A stretch of DNA of 64,000 bases from Trinickia dabaoshanensis (GTDB lineage: Bacteria; Pseudomonadota; Gammaproteobacteria; Burkholderiales; Burkholderiaceae). Below are positions 53,941-63,608 of this stretch, one piece after another. The DNA is taken from contig NZ_PNYA01000035.1 of assembly GCF_002879885.1 (NCBI RefSeq), positions 16,550 through 80,549 on the forward strand. The letters run 5' to 3'. A program made the translations under genes and the position numbers. How positions within the stretch are numbered: the first letter of the stretch is position 1; each line of letters starts with the position of its first letter. The notes under the pieces are model-generated. The model was not told the DNA's origin. It worked only from the letters and a program-made list of their open reading frames with translations, and did not search any database.

Positions 53941-56900
53941 ATGAAGTCCAATACGCTTTTCGACGCCCTTTATTACGGCGCTGCCCAACGCAATCGGCTC
54001 ATTAAACTCGACACGCCGCTTGGCGCCGATTGGCTCGTGCCGCTTCAGGCAAAGGGCAGCGCGCGGCTTGGGTGCGATTACGAATTCATCGTCGATGCCG
54101 CCTCCATTCGCGGTAACGCAATCAAGCTCGACGCGCTGATCGGCCAGACCGTTACGCTCTGGTTGCAGCAAACCGACGGCAGCTATTTGCCGCATCACGG
54201 CTATGTCCACGCATTCAGCCGCTTGGGCACCGATGGAACGCTCACTTACTACCAATTGAGATTCTCGTCGTGGCTCTATTTCCTTCGGCTGCGTCGCGAT
54301 ATGCGCGATTGGCAGGAACAGCCCGGCGAACAAATCGTGGCCGACGTGTTCGAGCAACACCCGCAGGCGCGAGGCGCATATCGATTCGAGTTACGGCAAC
54401 CGATGCCGAAGTATTCGAACCGCGTCCAATGGGAATACGATTGGGACTTCGTCCAACGCAGCTTGGAGGAGACCGGCGTTTTTGGCCGCTTCGAACATGC
54501 AGAGGACGGGAAGTCGCACACGCTCGTGTTGATGGACGACGCCTTCGCGCTGCCACAGCTCGCGCCCGATACGATCACGTTTCACCGCATGGGATTGCGC
54601 GAGGAAGCCGAAGGGCTCACGCAATGGAAAGCGCAACAGCAGATTCAAAGCGCCAAGCTCACTACCCGTACGTTCGACTACAAACGCCCCGATCTACCCA
54701 AACAAATCGTCAGTCTGACCGACGCGAGCGATACCGTTCCCGCGCAAGGCGAAGTGTATGACTACACCGGCGCTTATACCTGGGGCGCGAGCGAGCACGG
54801 CGCACAGCAAGCCAGCGTACGAACCGAGGCTTGGCAGTCGCAGGCCACGCGCTATCACGGGATCGGCAGCGTGCGTCATGCGAGCCCCGGCTATTGGTTC
54901 ACGCTGAAAGGCCATCCCGTTCACGACCGCGGCCCCGAACAAGATCGGCAGTTCGTCATCCTCGCCGCCACCTGGACGATCCGCAACAACCTGCCGGGCA
55001 TGGACGGCGTGGCGGATTTTCCCGAGAGCTTGCAATCCGAGCTGATCCATGTCGCATCGACGAGCGTCGACGGCGTGACCGTCAAACACCCGGACGGTAG
55101 CGAAGGCTTCTTTCAAGTCGAGATCGAGGCGCAGCCTCGGCGCACGCCGTTTCGCAGCCCGCTCGAACATCGAAAGCCCGTTTTGGGATTGCAATCGGGG
55201 ATCGTCGCCGGTCCGAACGACGAAGAGATCTATACCGACTCGCTGAACCGCGTGAAGGTCTGGTTTCCGTGGAATCGGCGCAACGAGGGCGACGAAGGCG
55301 CGTCGGTTTGGGTGCGTTCCGCCTTCCCCGATGCGGGCGGCGATCGCGGCGGGCACCACCCGTTGCGCAAGGGCGATGAGGTGATCGTCGGCTTCATGGA
55401 AGGCGATTGCGATCGCCCGGTGATCTTGAGCCGCATGCATGGCGGCCCCACGCCGCCGACGTGGCATACGCACGGCTTGCTCTCCGGATTTCGATCGAAG
55501 GAATACGCGGGCAGCGGCTTCAATCAGCTCGTGATGGATGACGCCACCGGGCAGAACCGCGTGCATCTCTACTCCACGAGTGCCGATTCGCACTTGCACC
55601 TCGGGTATCTCGTCGATCACACCAACAATACGCGTGGCGCCTACGCGGGCACCGGCTTCGATTTGAAATCGGCGGCGCACGGCGCGATTCGCGCCGAACA
55701 GGGCCTATACGTCTCCACGTTCGCCAAATCGCAGGCGAGCCAGCCGCTCGACGTGGCGGAAGCGCAAAGCCAGTTGAACAACGCTCAAAGCGTCATCCAG
55801 GCGATGTCGCGCACGAGCGAGCACCATCAAGCAGAAAGCCTGCAAGACGGCTACGACGCGATACGCACTTACACCGACGCAACGCGCAAGAGCGTGCCCG
55901 GTGCGGTAGCGGGCGACGGTCGCACGGCCGGCGGCGGCACCGGCAATGCCAACGGCTTCGATCGACCCGTGCTGTTGTTCGGCAGCCCCGCCGGCATCGG
56001 CGTATCGACCCAACAGTCGGTCCACGTTGCGACGACGGATCACGTCAATCTCGTCAGCGGGCAAAGCGTGCACGTTGCAACGGGCAAATCGATGCTCGCG
56101 AGCATCGGCGAGAAACTGAGCCTGTTCGTGCAGAACGCGGGCATGAAGTTGTTCGCCGCGAACGGCAAGGTCGAACTCCAAGCCCAATCCGACAACATCG
56201 AACTCACCGCGCAACAAGCGTTGAAGGTCGTTTCGACGACCGACCGCATCGAGATCGCTTCCGACCAAGGCATCTTGCTGACGAGCGGCGGGGCGTACAT
56301 CAAGATCGCCGGCGGCAATATCGAAGTGCACGGACCCGGCACCGTGGACGTCAAAGGCGCGCAACGGCAATTCGCCGGCCCCGCCAGCATGGGCTACCCC
56401 TTGCCTTCCGCGCGCCCGGACGCGCCCGGTCAGCTCGAATTGCTGCATCGTTATGCGAACAATGAAGCCGTGAAGAACGGGGCATTTTCCGTGTTCGATG
56501 CGAACGGCGCGCTGCTGAAACAAGGCTCGCTCGACGGCAACGGACACACGATCGTGAGCGGATTGCCGCCCGGCGTCGTCAAGGTCAAATTCGGCGCCGA
56601 TCCTCGTACGCAGGACCAAGAGGCGAGCAAGTTCACGATGCCGAAGTGGCCGCAAGAAGACCCCTCGGGTGCCGACGACGCGGCAACGGCGGCGGCGAAC
56701 GATCAAGTGGATAGCTTGATGCCGGCCGGCGGCGCAGGAAAAGGCGCCGCGGGCTTCGCTTCACTGCTGGGTAACGGTAGCGGCAGCGGCAACGGCAACG
56801 CGCTGTCTTCGCTCAAGGGCATGGCGACGGACAAAGGGTTGAGCTTTGCCGAGCAAGCGATGGCGAAGGTACTGCCCACGGGTGCGCAAAGCGCGCTGTC

Positions 56901-56991
56901 GCACGCCGGACAAATCGGTTCCGCGCTACCCGCGGTTGGACATCTTGCGCAAAGCGGGCTCGGCTCGTTCGCCATGCCCAAATTGGGCTGA
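53941..56991 (+). CDS. vgrG: Type VI secretion spike protein VgrG
   Basis: About 1016 residues from ATG 53941 (AAGGA upstream; ATG 53908 also in frame). The N-terminal gp27-like part (YYGAAQRNRLIKLDTPLGAD) is followed by a gp5/OB-like core (DSLNRVKVWFPWNRRNEGDE; HHPLRKGDEVIVGFMEGDCD RP..LSRMHGG), a DUF2345 beta-prism region (QSVHVATGKSMLASIGEKLS; IKIAGGNIEVHGPGTVDVKG), and a Gly/Ser-rich tail (GNGSGSGNGNAL). It forms the tip of the T6SS puncturing device and should carry the Rhs effector encoded next. No other T6SS structural genes are in the window, so this is an orphan vgrG island. Confidence 0.94.
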   Translation: MKSNTLFDALYYGAAQRNRLIKLDTPLGADWLVPLQAKGSARLGCDYEFIVDAASIRGNAIKLDALIGQTVTLWLQQTDGSYLPHHGYVHAFSRLGTDGTLTYYQLRFSSWLYFLRLRRDMRDWQEQPGEQIVADVFEQHPQARGAYRFELRQPMPKYSNRVQWEYDWDFVQRSLEETGVFGRFEHAEDGKSHTLVLMDDAFALPQLAPDTITFHRMGLREEAEGLTQWKAQQQIQSAKLTTRTFDYKRPDLPKQIVSLTDASDTVPAQGEVYDYTGAYTWGASEHGAQQASVRTEAWQSQATRYHGIGSVRHASPGYWFTLKGHPVHDRGPEQDRQFVILAATWTIRNNLPGMDGVADFPESLQSELIHVASTSVDGVTVKHPDGSEGFFQVEIEAQPRRTPFRSPLEHRKPVLGLQSGIVAGPNDEEIYTDSLNRVKVWFPWNRRNEGDEGASVWVRSAFPDAGGDRGGHHPLRKGDEVIVGFMEGDCDRPVILSRMHGGPTPPTWHTHGLLSGFRSKEYAGSGFNQLVMDDATGQNRVHLYSTSADSHLHLGYLVDHTNNTRGAYAGTGFDLKSAAHGAIRAEQGLYVSTFAKSQASQPLDVAEAQSQLNNAQSVIQAMSRTSEHHQAESLQDGYDAIRTYTDATRKSVPGAVAGDGRTAGGGTGNANGFDRPVLLFGSPAGIGVSTQQSVHVATTDHVNLVSGQSVHVATGKSMLASIGEKLSLFVQNAGMKLFAANGKVELQAQSDNIELTAQQALKVVSTTDRIEIASDQGILLTSGGAYIKIAGGNIEVHGPGTVDVKGAQRQFAGPASMGYPLPSARPDAPGQLELLHRYANNEAVKNGAFSVFDANGALLKQGSLDGNGHTIVSGLPPGVVKVKFGADPRTQDQEASKFTMPKWPQEDPSGADDAATAAANDQVDSLMPAGGAGKGAAGFASLLGNGSGSGNGNALSSLKGMATDKGLSFAEQAMAKVLPTGAQSALSHAGQIGSALPAVGHLAQSGLGSFAMPKLG

Positions 56992-57036
56992 CGTTAGCGT
57001 TCCGAACTCATTCGATAAAAAGCAGAAACATTCGCC

Positions 57037-60000
57037 ATGGCCGAAGCGACCGTACTACTTCCCAAGCCCACTGAAACGTTCGTGGCGCCCCTCGTCAACA
57101 TTCACCCGAAAGACGTCTCTTCGGCCGTGAACGATTTGGATGCTTGGCTGCGGGGTATCAGCAATGGTTTGATTACGGTCGAACGGTTGGAGACGGTCGC
57201 GCAAAACGTGCCGGTGCTGGCGAACATCTTCGCCGCCATCGATGTCATCAACGACATCCGAGCGATGATCCAGCACGGCAACCGCCCGCCCGACGCATTC
57301 GATTGGGTCAATCTGGGACTCGATCTGATCGGGATCGTCCCCTTCCCGCCCGCCATGGCCGAGGTGCGGATCGGGGCGCGGCCGCTGCTCAAGCTCGTCC
57401 GCGAGGAAATCGCTAGAAGCGGAAAGGCCGTGCTCGAAGGCGGGGCACAGGTGCTCGCCAACGCGATCTTCGAAGTGCTCGCCGCCCACCTGAACGAGCG
57501 CTATGCCGGCGAGATCGAGTCGTTCTTGACGCTGGTCAAGAACGGCCTTGCGGAGATGCTCGAGAAGTGCGCGACGCTGATCGGCGAATTGATGACCGGG
57601 CTGGCCGATCTATTTGCGAAAGTGTCCGGAGAAAAGCCGCTCGGTGTGATGGGCAACGTGCATGCGGCGGAACGCCATGCGCATGAGGTGGCAGCGGGCT
57701 TCGTCGCTTACGACGCGAAGCAGGCGATGCACGGCCTGTTCGGTTTGGTCGCCGATTGGGCGAAGATCGAGGCCAAGGGGACGATCAACGCCGCGAATCA
57801 AGTGGCGAAGCTCGCCAATCCGAACTATGGCCACGATCTGAAGGTGCTTTCCGACGATTTGCGCATGCGCATTCCCGAGGTGAAAGCACGCATACGCGGA
57901 TTGAACGGCACCGATGTCGGCCATATCGCCTGGGTCATTCAGCTAGCTGAACAAGGCGTGCAACGCTGGCGTAAGAGCAAAGACGTGCACCATGCCACCG
58001 CCATTCCGTCGGAAGGCAAGACGCGCGTCGAAGACAAGAAGCCCGCGAAGACGGTCGAGACGATTCCGCATACCGCCCCCGCGGAAGCCCCGGGCCCCAG
58101 TAAATGTAATATCCGCTGCCCCATACCGTCGCCGCCTCAAGCGACAACAGGATCGATCGGCTTCGCGCTCGGCGACGAGACGCTCGAACATCTCGACTTC
58201 ACGATCGGCGGCGCCATGCCGATCGTTTGGGAGCGCACCTATCGTTCGTTCTTCGATGCCAACGACGAGCACGGGCCTTTGGGCGCGCGATGGATCACGC
58301 CATATACGACGCGTTTCGATATCGACGAGAGCGAATCGAAGCTCGTCTATCACGATGCGGCCGGACGTAGCGTCAAATGTCCGCTGCTCGCGCCCGGCGG
58401 CATTCACGACAATATTTCCGAGGACTTCACCCTCAAGCGGATCGACGAGCATCAGCTTGCGCTCACGCGTGGGCATGAGTTGCTCGAATTGTTCGAGAAA
58501 CATGGCGACCGGTTTCGGCTCTCGCTGATCCGCGATCGTCGCGGCAATCAGATCGCGCTCGGCTATGACGAGCAAGGGCGGCTATTCCGGCTCGTGACCG
58601 CGAATACGCAGGTGGCATTCAAGTACGACAATCGTTCGCGCATCGTCGAAGCGGGGCAATACGACGCCAAGGGCGAGCTCATCGCCAAGCTCGCGCGCTA
58701 CACCTACGACGCGCAAAACGATTTGGTCGGCGCCACCGATCGCTACGGCAATAGACGGCAGTATCAATACAAGCATCACCTCGTGACGCGCTATACCGAT
58801 CGCACGGGGCGCGCCATGAATCTCGAATGGGATGGGGTGGACGCGAAATCCAAGTGCGTGCGGGAATGGCGCGACGACGGCAGCGACGAAGTGCGGCTCT
58901 CCTGGCATCCGACGCTTCGGCGGGTGGAAGTGACCGACGCGTTGGGCCAAGTGACGCGGCACGATTACGACATCAAGGGCTACACCTTCCGCATCGTTCA
59001 TCCGGACGGCAGCGAAGAGTGGATGTATCGCGACGAGAACGACAAGTTGACGGAGTACATCCACCGCGACGGCGGCGTCGAACAGATGACGTACGACGCG
59101 CGCGGCAACTTGATCCGCCACCATCGTGTGGATGGCAGTGTCGTGGAGATGGCCTACGACAGCAAATCGCAAATGGTCGCGCTTACCGACCCGCATGGAA
59201 ACGTGTGGCGGCAAGCTTATGACGACAAGGGCAATCTCACCGAGCAGATCGATCCGCTCGGGCACAAGACCGAATATGGCTACGACGCACAAGGGCGGCT
59301 GATCAAGGTCAAGGATGCGAAAGGCGGCGTCAAACAACTGGCGTACGACGACGCGGGGCAACTGACGCGCTATACCGATTGCTCCGGAAAGGCGACGAAG
59401 TGGAAGTACGACGCCGACGGCCGGCTGGCGGAAACGACCGATGCGGCCGGCAATACGACGAAGTACGTCTATGGCGAGAACGGGCAATTGGAACAAGTGC
59501 AGTCGCCCGCGGGCCTCGAGAAGATTCAATACGACTCCGAAGGCCGGCTGCGCGGTCATACCGATCCGCTCGGGCGCAACACGCGCTATCACTACGACAC
59601 GGCGGGACGTATCTCGAGCCGCATCGATGCGCTCGATCAAAGCATCGCTTATCGCTATGATCGGCTGGGGCGGCTCACGACGCTGACCGATGCGAACGGT
59701 GCCGCTTATCAGTTTCGCTATGACCCCGTGGGGCGCTTGCTCGAGGAAGTGGCGTTCGACGGCAAGACGACGCGTTATATCTACGACCAGGCCAGCGGAC
59801 GGCTTAGCTCGATCGATGAAGCAGGCCAGGTCACCGAACTCGAGTACGACAGGGGTGGGCGGCTCGCGAAGCGCAGCTCGGGCGCGAGCGAAGAGCGTTT
59901 CGTCTATGACCAAAGCGGCCGGCTCATCGATGCGCAAAACCGCTACAGCAAGGTGCAACGGTTCTTCGATCCGGTCGGCAACTTGGTGCGCGAGCACCAT

Positions 60001-61650
60001 GCTTATACGGTTTTCGATCAAGCGCGTAGCTATGTTTGGCACCATCAGTACGACGAGCTTGGCAACCGGATCAAGACCGTGCGGCCGGATGGTTATGCGA
60101 TCGATTGGCTCACGTACGGCTCCGGTCATGTGCACGGGATGTTGCTCGACGGCGAAGAGCGGATTCAATTCGAACGCGACGATCTGCACCGGGAGACACA
60201 GCGGACGCTGAGTAGCCAGTTAGGGCATCGGACCGTTTACGATCCTGCCGGGCGCGTGATTCAAACTGCGCTGCAACGTGAGAAGGCGCCGATGCCGGTC
60301 GTCGATCGGCGTTATCGCTATGACGCCGCCGGACAACTCACGCAAATCGAGGATAGCAACAAGGGGTATATCGACTATCGGTATGACCCGGTCGGACGTT
60401 TGATCGAAGCGGCCAGCCCGTGGAGCCGCGAGCGCTTTGCGTTCGATCCGGCTAGCAATATCGTCGATGCGAAGGGCGCGGGCGATGCGCCGCGTTCGGT
60501 GCCGGTCGTGTTCAAGCCTCGCGAGGAAAACACGCTGCCGCAAGAGGTGCCGAAGATCCTGGGCAATTTGCTCAAGCAGTACGCGGGGATGCACTTCGCG
60601 TATGACGAGCGCGGGAATCTGGTTACCAAGCAAAGCCCCAAGGGCGAGCAGAAGTACGAGTGGGATGCGTTCAATCGTTTGACCGCCGCGATGGTCAAGG
60701 AAGGCGATCGGCGCGTGTCGGCGAGCTATTTTTATGATGCGCTGGGACGGCGTATCGCCAAGGCGGTGAACGGAGAGCAAACGCTATTCGGATGGGACGG
60801 CGATACGCTCGCGTATGAAAGCACCGAGGGCGGCAGTACGCATTATGTGTACGAGGCGGGGTCGTTCGTGCCGCTGGCGCAGTTCGTGACGCCCTCGCCC
60901 GTGGAAGGCTTTGCGACGCCGGTTTGGCGCGCCGAGGATCGGTATCTGCCCGAGGAAGATCCGCTGCAGCGGGTGCCTCGAGCGGCGACGAAGGCGCATG
61001 TGTTTTATTACCACTGCGATCAGATCGGCACTCCGTATATGATGACGGACGAGCTGGGCGACGTGGTGTGGGAAGCGACGTATAAGGCTTGGGGGGAAAC
61101 GCAGGAGGTTATCGCTCGGGCGTCGAAGGCGGCCGGGGTCGTGGGTCGGAATTTGGTGCGGTTTCAGGGGCAGCAGGAGGATCCGGAGACGGGGCTCAGC
61201 TACAACCGTCACCGCTACTACGACACAAGCGTCGGAAGGTTCATATCTAGCGATCCCATCGGCTTGGCAGGCGGGCTTAATCCGTTCCAATATGCCGAAA
61301 ACCCTATCATGTGGACCGACCCGCTGGGCCTTGCATCGAAGCTGATGTGCCGGCTTTGTTGTGATGGATCGCACGGACGTTCAAACAAACAGGAAAGGCT
61401 AAAAGCCTTGGCAGATGACCCGCTACAACCGAGCTGGGTCAGAGGCTGGGTTCGCAACGAGTTGCGGCATATTGCAACCGGCAATCGCACGTCAGTCCGG
61501 CTACCAGGAAATTCGCGAAACTCTCGGACGCCCGGTAAGGAACTCGCCCATGGTCGAGAGACCGAGGCAAAGGATGGATACTGCTACAGACATTCTCTGT
61601 TGCAGGACGCCGACCTGCATAAGACTCAGCATAAGATCGGAGGCTACTGA
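57037..61650 (+). CDS. Rhs-family polymorphic toxin effector
   Basis: 1537 residues. Residues 1-360 form a helical N-terminal domain with hydrophobic stretches (LDLIGIVPFPPAMAEV); no PAAR motif is apparent. A DUF6531 domain starts near 365 (IGFALGDETLEHLDFTIGG), followed by about 25 YD repeats (YDxxGRL units), the Rhs core tip (VRFQGQQEDPETGLSYNRHRYYDTSVGRF split over 1370-1400; SDPIGLAGGLNPFQYAENP; WTDPLGLAS). After DPLGLA the variable toxin domain is about 105 residues, with several Cys/His (CRLCCDGSHGRS; LAHGRETEAKDGYCYRHS; DADLHKTQHK), which suggests a His-rich metal-dependent nuclease; I cannot name the family firmly. The stop overlaps the immunity gene start (TGATG). Confidence 0.93.
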   Translation: MAEATVLLPKPTETFVAPLVNIHPKDVSSAVNDLDAWLRGISNGLITVERLETVAQNVPVLANIFAAIDVINDIRAMIQHGNRPPDAFDWVNLGLDLIGIVPFPPAMAEVRIGARPLLKLVREEIARSGKAVLEGGAQVLANAIFEVLAAHLNERYAGEIESFLTLVKNGLAEMLEKCATLIGELMTGLADLFAKVSGEKPLGVMGNVHAAERHAHEVAAGFVAYDAKQAMHGLFGLVADWAKIEAKGTINAANQVAKLANPNYGHDLKVLSDDLRMRIPEVKARIRGLNGTDVGHIAWVIQLAEQGVQRWRKSKDVHHATAIPSEGKTRVEDKKPAKTVETIPHTAPAEAPGPSKCNIRCPIPSPPQATTGSIGFALGDETLEHLDFTIGGAMPIVWERTYRSFFDANDEHGPLGARWITPYTTRFDIDESESKLVYHDAAGRSVKCPLLAPGGIHDNISEDFTLKRIDEHQLALTRGHELLELFEKHGDRFRLSLIRDRRGNQIALGYDEQGRLFRLVTANTQVAFKYDNRSRIVEAGQYDAKGELIAKLARYTYDAQNDLVGATDRYGNRRQYQYKHHLVTRYTDRTGRAMNLEWDGVDAKSKCVREWRDDGSDEVRLSWHPTLRRVEVTDALGQVTRHDYDIKGYTFRIVHPDGSEEWMYRDENDKLTEYIHRDGGVEQMTYDARGNLIRHHRVDGSVVEMAYDSKSQMVALTDPHGNVWRQAYDDKGNLTEQIDPLGHKTEYGYDAQGRLIKVKDAKGGVKQLAYDDAGQLTRYTDCSGKATKWKYDADGRLAETTDAAGNTTKYVYGENGQLEQVQSPAGLEKIQYDSEGRLRGHTDPLGRNTRYHYDTAGRISSRIDALDQSIAYRYDRLGRLTTLTDANGAAYQFRYDPVGRLLEEVAFDGKTTRYIYDQASGRLSSIDEAGQVTELEYDRGGRLAKRSSGASEERFVYDQSGRLIDAQNRYSKVQRFFDPVGNLVREHHAYTVFDQARSYVWHHQYDELGNRIKTVRPDGYAIDWLTYGSGHVHGMLLDGEERIQFERDDLHRETQRTLSSQLGHRTVYDPAGRVIQTALQREKAPMPVVDRRYRYDAAGQLTQIEDSNKGYIDYRYDPVGRLIEAASPWSRERFAFDPASNIVDAKGAGDAPRSVPVVFKPREENTLPQEVPKILGNLLKQYAGMHFAYDERGNLVTKQSPKGEQKYEWDAFNRLTAAMVKEGDRRVSASYFYDALGRRIAKAVNGEQTLFGWDGDTLAYESTEGGSTHYVYEAGSFVPLAQFVTPSPVEGFATPVWRAEDRYLPEEDPLQRVPRAATKAHVFYYHCDQIGTPYMMTDELGDVVWEATYKAWGETQEVIARASKAAGVVGRNLVRFQGQQEDPETGLSYNRHRYYDTSVGRFISSDPIGLAGGLNPFQYAENPIMWTDPLGLASKLMCRLCCDGSHGRSNKQERLKALADDPLQPSWVRGWVRNELRHIATGNRTSVRLPGNSRNSRTPGKELAHGRETEAKDGYCYRHSLLQDADLHKTQHKIGGY

Positions 61651-62033
61651 TGACGGCGCACTCGAAAAAAATCGAGAATGTGTTGCGACTCGACGCGTCG
61701 GCCCGATGTGACTACTTCGTTCGCAAGGTCGCCGACTTCGAGGTCGTGTGGGGCCTGTTCGACACTGGATGGGCCACCGCTTCCGCCGGCGCAACGATAG
61801 CAGTGCCGTTCTGGCCAGAGCAGGAGTTCGCGGCCCTTTGCGCGACGGCAGAGTGGCAAGGGTTCCAGCCGAAAGCAATCGCTCTGGAGGATTTTCTTGC
61901 TCGATGGCTGCCCGGCATGGAGCAGGACCAACGAATTTGTCTTGTCTTTTCGACGCCGACTGACCGCGGAAGCCTCTTGCATCCGAAAGATCTCGACGAC
62001 TTGATCCGGCAGGAGTTGCAGCAATACGAGTGA
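61650..62033 (+). CDS. DUF2750-type putative immunity protein for the Rhs toxin
   Basis: 127 residues: KIENVLRLDASARCDYFVRK then VADFEVVWGLFDTGWATA, VPFWPEQEFAALCATAEWQG, ALEDFLARWLPGMEQDQRIC. This matches the DUF2750 pattern. The start codon overlaps the rhs stop by one base, the tight coupling expected for toxin and immunity. It should bind and block the C-terminal toxin in the cytoplasm. Lower GC than the Rhs core, as is usual for exchangeable cassettes. Confidence 0.82.
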   Translation: MTAHSKKIENVLRLDASARCDYFVRKVADFEVVWGLFDTGWATASAGATIAVPFWPEQEFAALCATAEWQGFQPKAIALEDFLARWLPGMEQDQRICLVFSTPTDRGSLLHPKDLDDLIRQELQQYE

Positions 62034-62039
62034 TGCCAT

Positions 62040-62627
62040 AAGCCTGCACGGTTTCAGGAGCAGCAGGTAGACGCCGAAACGGGGCTGCATTACAACCGGT
62101 ATCGGTATTACGATCCAAGCGCGGGGAGGTTTATTTCGACGGACCCGATCAAGCTTGCTGGCGGCGTTAATCTGTACCGATACGTTTCCAACCACCCTAC
62201 TGGGCTAGTAGACCCGCTGGGGCTCGTCGACATCAATAACTTCCCGACAGACGAGTCCATACATGAGTACGCGAAGAACATCCGTGAAAACCCAAATGTC
62301 CTGCAGATTGGGGCTCACGGTAACCCCGACGTCGTGACGGACCGAAACCTGAACGCAATGTCAATGCAGGATCTCGGCGATCAGATCAAGGCACATCCCA
62401 AATACATCAAGGGGATGCCGATTCAACTCTGCTCGTGCGAGACGGGGAAAGGTCCTCATCCGGTGGCACAAAAGCTAGCAGATCACATCGGCTCAAACGT
62501 AATTGCACCGGACAAGACGCTATGGATTTGGCCAAACGGCAAAATGCTTCAAGTGGAGACTGCCCCTGGAGGCGGGCCGGATTTGACTCGCGTTGGTCAA
62601 TGGCGGGTTTTCCGACCAAAGGGGTAG
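62040..62627 (+). pseudogene. Orphan Rhs C-terminal cassette 1 (tip plus toxin domain)
   Basis: An open frame without its own good start that repeats the Rhs core tip ([46 protein letters not shown]) and then continues into a different toxin domain of about 130 residues ([43 protein letters not shown]). The His of GAHGNP and Cys of CSCETG recall a caspase/CPD-like His-Cys peptidase pair, which is only an inference. It is a displaced Rhs tail that could be restored by recombination with the full-length gene. An in-frame GTG at 62334 might give a 97-residue product. Confidence 0.8.
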
Positions 62628-62706
62628 CATCGGCGGCGATCGTGGGCGTCACATGCTAGCGGCGGGCCGACGTGCCACGCTGAATATGATTAGTTTCGGA
62701 GCTGCA

Positions 62707-63228
62707 ATGCTTACACCGGGTGAATTGAGTCTCTATACACAGCGTGCAGAAAATGGCGATTGCGAGGCGGCCTACGCTTTGTATGAGCACTACGAGCAGC
62801 TCGGTAACGAGGTGCTAGCGAATAAATGGCTGCTCCTCTCGGTCAGCGATGCGCGAGACTTTGCTGAGGGCTTACCTGAGGGCACCCCAGTAAGTGGGCG
62901 CGAAGCATTCAAACTGGATGAACTCGAAGTTGCTGCTAAGCTAATCGAAGCAGAATCGGGTGACGTGTCCGCCGCAGAAGCCCTCTATCTGCACTATGCG
63001 TACGGGACGTACGACCCTGTTATGTCAGCCACGTGGCGCTCAACCGCCGCCTCCTTGGGCTCCGAGCGAGCGCAATGCGATTTGGCGGTTTCGCTGATGG
63101 ACGCGCAACCGCCCGACCTTCAACAAGCGCGGCTGTGGGCGACCACAGCCGCAAAGTCCGGTAGCGCTCGAGGCATGGAACTCGTGCGCGAAATCGAGGA
63201 TCGCTTGCAACGCCGCAACGGTGGGTAG
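62707..63228 (+). CDS. Putative immunity protein with Sel1/TPR-like repeats
   Basis: 173 residues from ATG 62707 (GGAG 6 nt upstream; ATG 62686 also in frame). Helical, with repeated motifs of the Sel1 type (AENGDCEAAYALYEHYEQLG; AESGDVSAAEALYLHYAYG; ASLGSERAQCDLAVSLMD; AKSGSARGMELVREI). It follows the first orphan Rhs tail, so it probably neutralises that cassette's toxin. Sel1-like immunity proteins are known for polymorphic toxins. The encoded fold is clear; the role is inferred from position. Confidence 0.75.
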   Translation: MLTPGELSLYTQRAENGDCEAAYALYEHYEQLGNEVLANKWLLLSVSDARDFAEGLPEGTPVSGREAFKLDELEVAAKLIEAESGDVSAAEALYLHYAYGTYDPVMSATWRSTAASLGSERAQCDLAVSLMDAQPPDLQQARLWATTAAKSGSARGMELVREIEDRLQRRNGG

Positions 63229-63230
63229 AC

Positions 63231-63608
63231 GTTTCAGGGCAGCAGGAGGATCCTGAGACGGGGCTGCGTTACAACCGGTATCGGTATTACGACGCATCGA
63301 CGGGGCGCTTCGTTAGCTCTGATCCGATTAAACTTGCAGGTGGCTTCAATCTATATCAATATGCGCCCAATGCGCAGCGTTGGGTCGATCCGCTCGGATT
63401 GGCCCGTGACCTGACGGGGTGCGATGGTTCACATCGACCGCTGCGTAGCAGCCAGTATTCGGTGCTGCACGAGGTACAACTTGCCCCAAGCCAAGAAATC
63501 GGATCTGACACGTCGCACTTCCGCGAAGCTAATCGACAACTTGATACCGCTATCAAAGAGGATCCTTCATTCAAGCAAATGATGGGCTTCAAAGCAAAGG
63601 TACCGTAA
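63231..63608 (+). pseudogene. Orphan Rhs C-terminal cassette 2 (tip plus short toxin domain)
   Basis: A second displaced tip ([48 protein letters not shown]) followed by about 68 residues of another C-terminal domain (RDLTGCDGSHRPLRSSQYSV; SDTSHFREANRQLDTAIKED; MMGFKAKVP). The SHFREANRQL segment is common in Rhs nuclease-type tails, but the domain is short and may be partial. The stop overlaps the next start (TAATG), again toxin-immunity coupling. Confidence 0.78.

Noticed and set aside
58582..60189. Open frame antisense to the Rhs YD repeats
   Set aside because: Arises from repeated codon patterns of the YD units; no independent motif or ribosome site.
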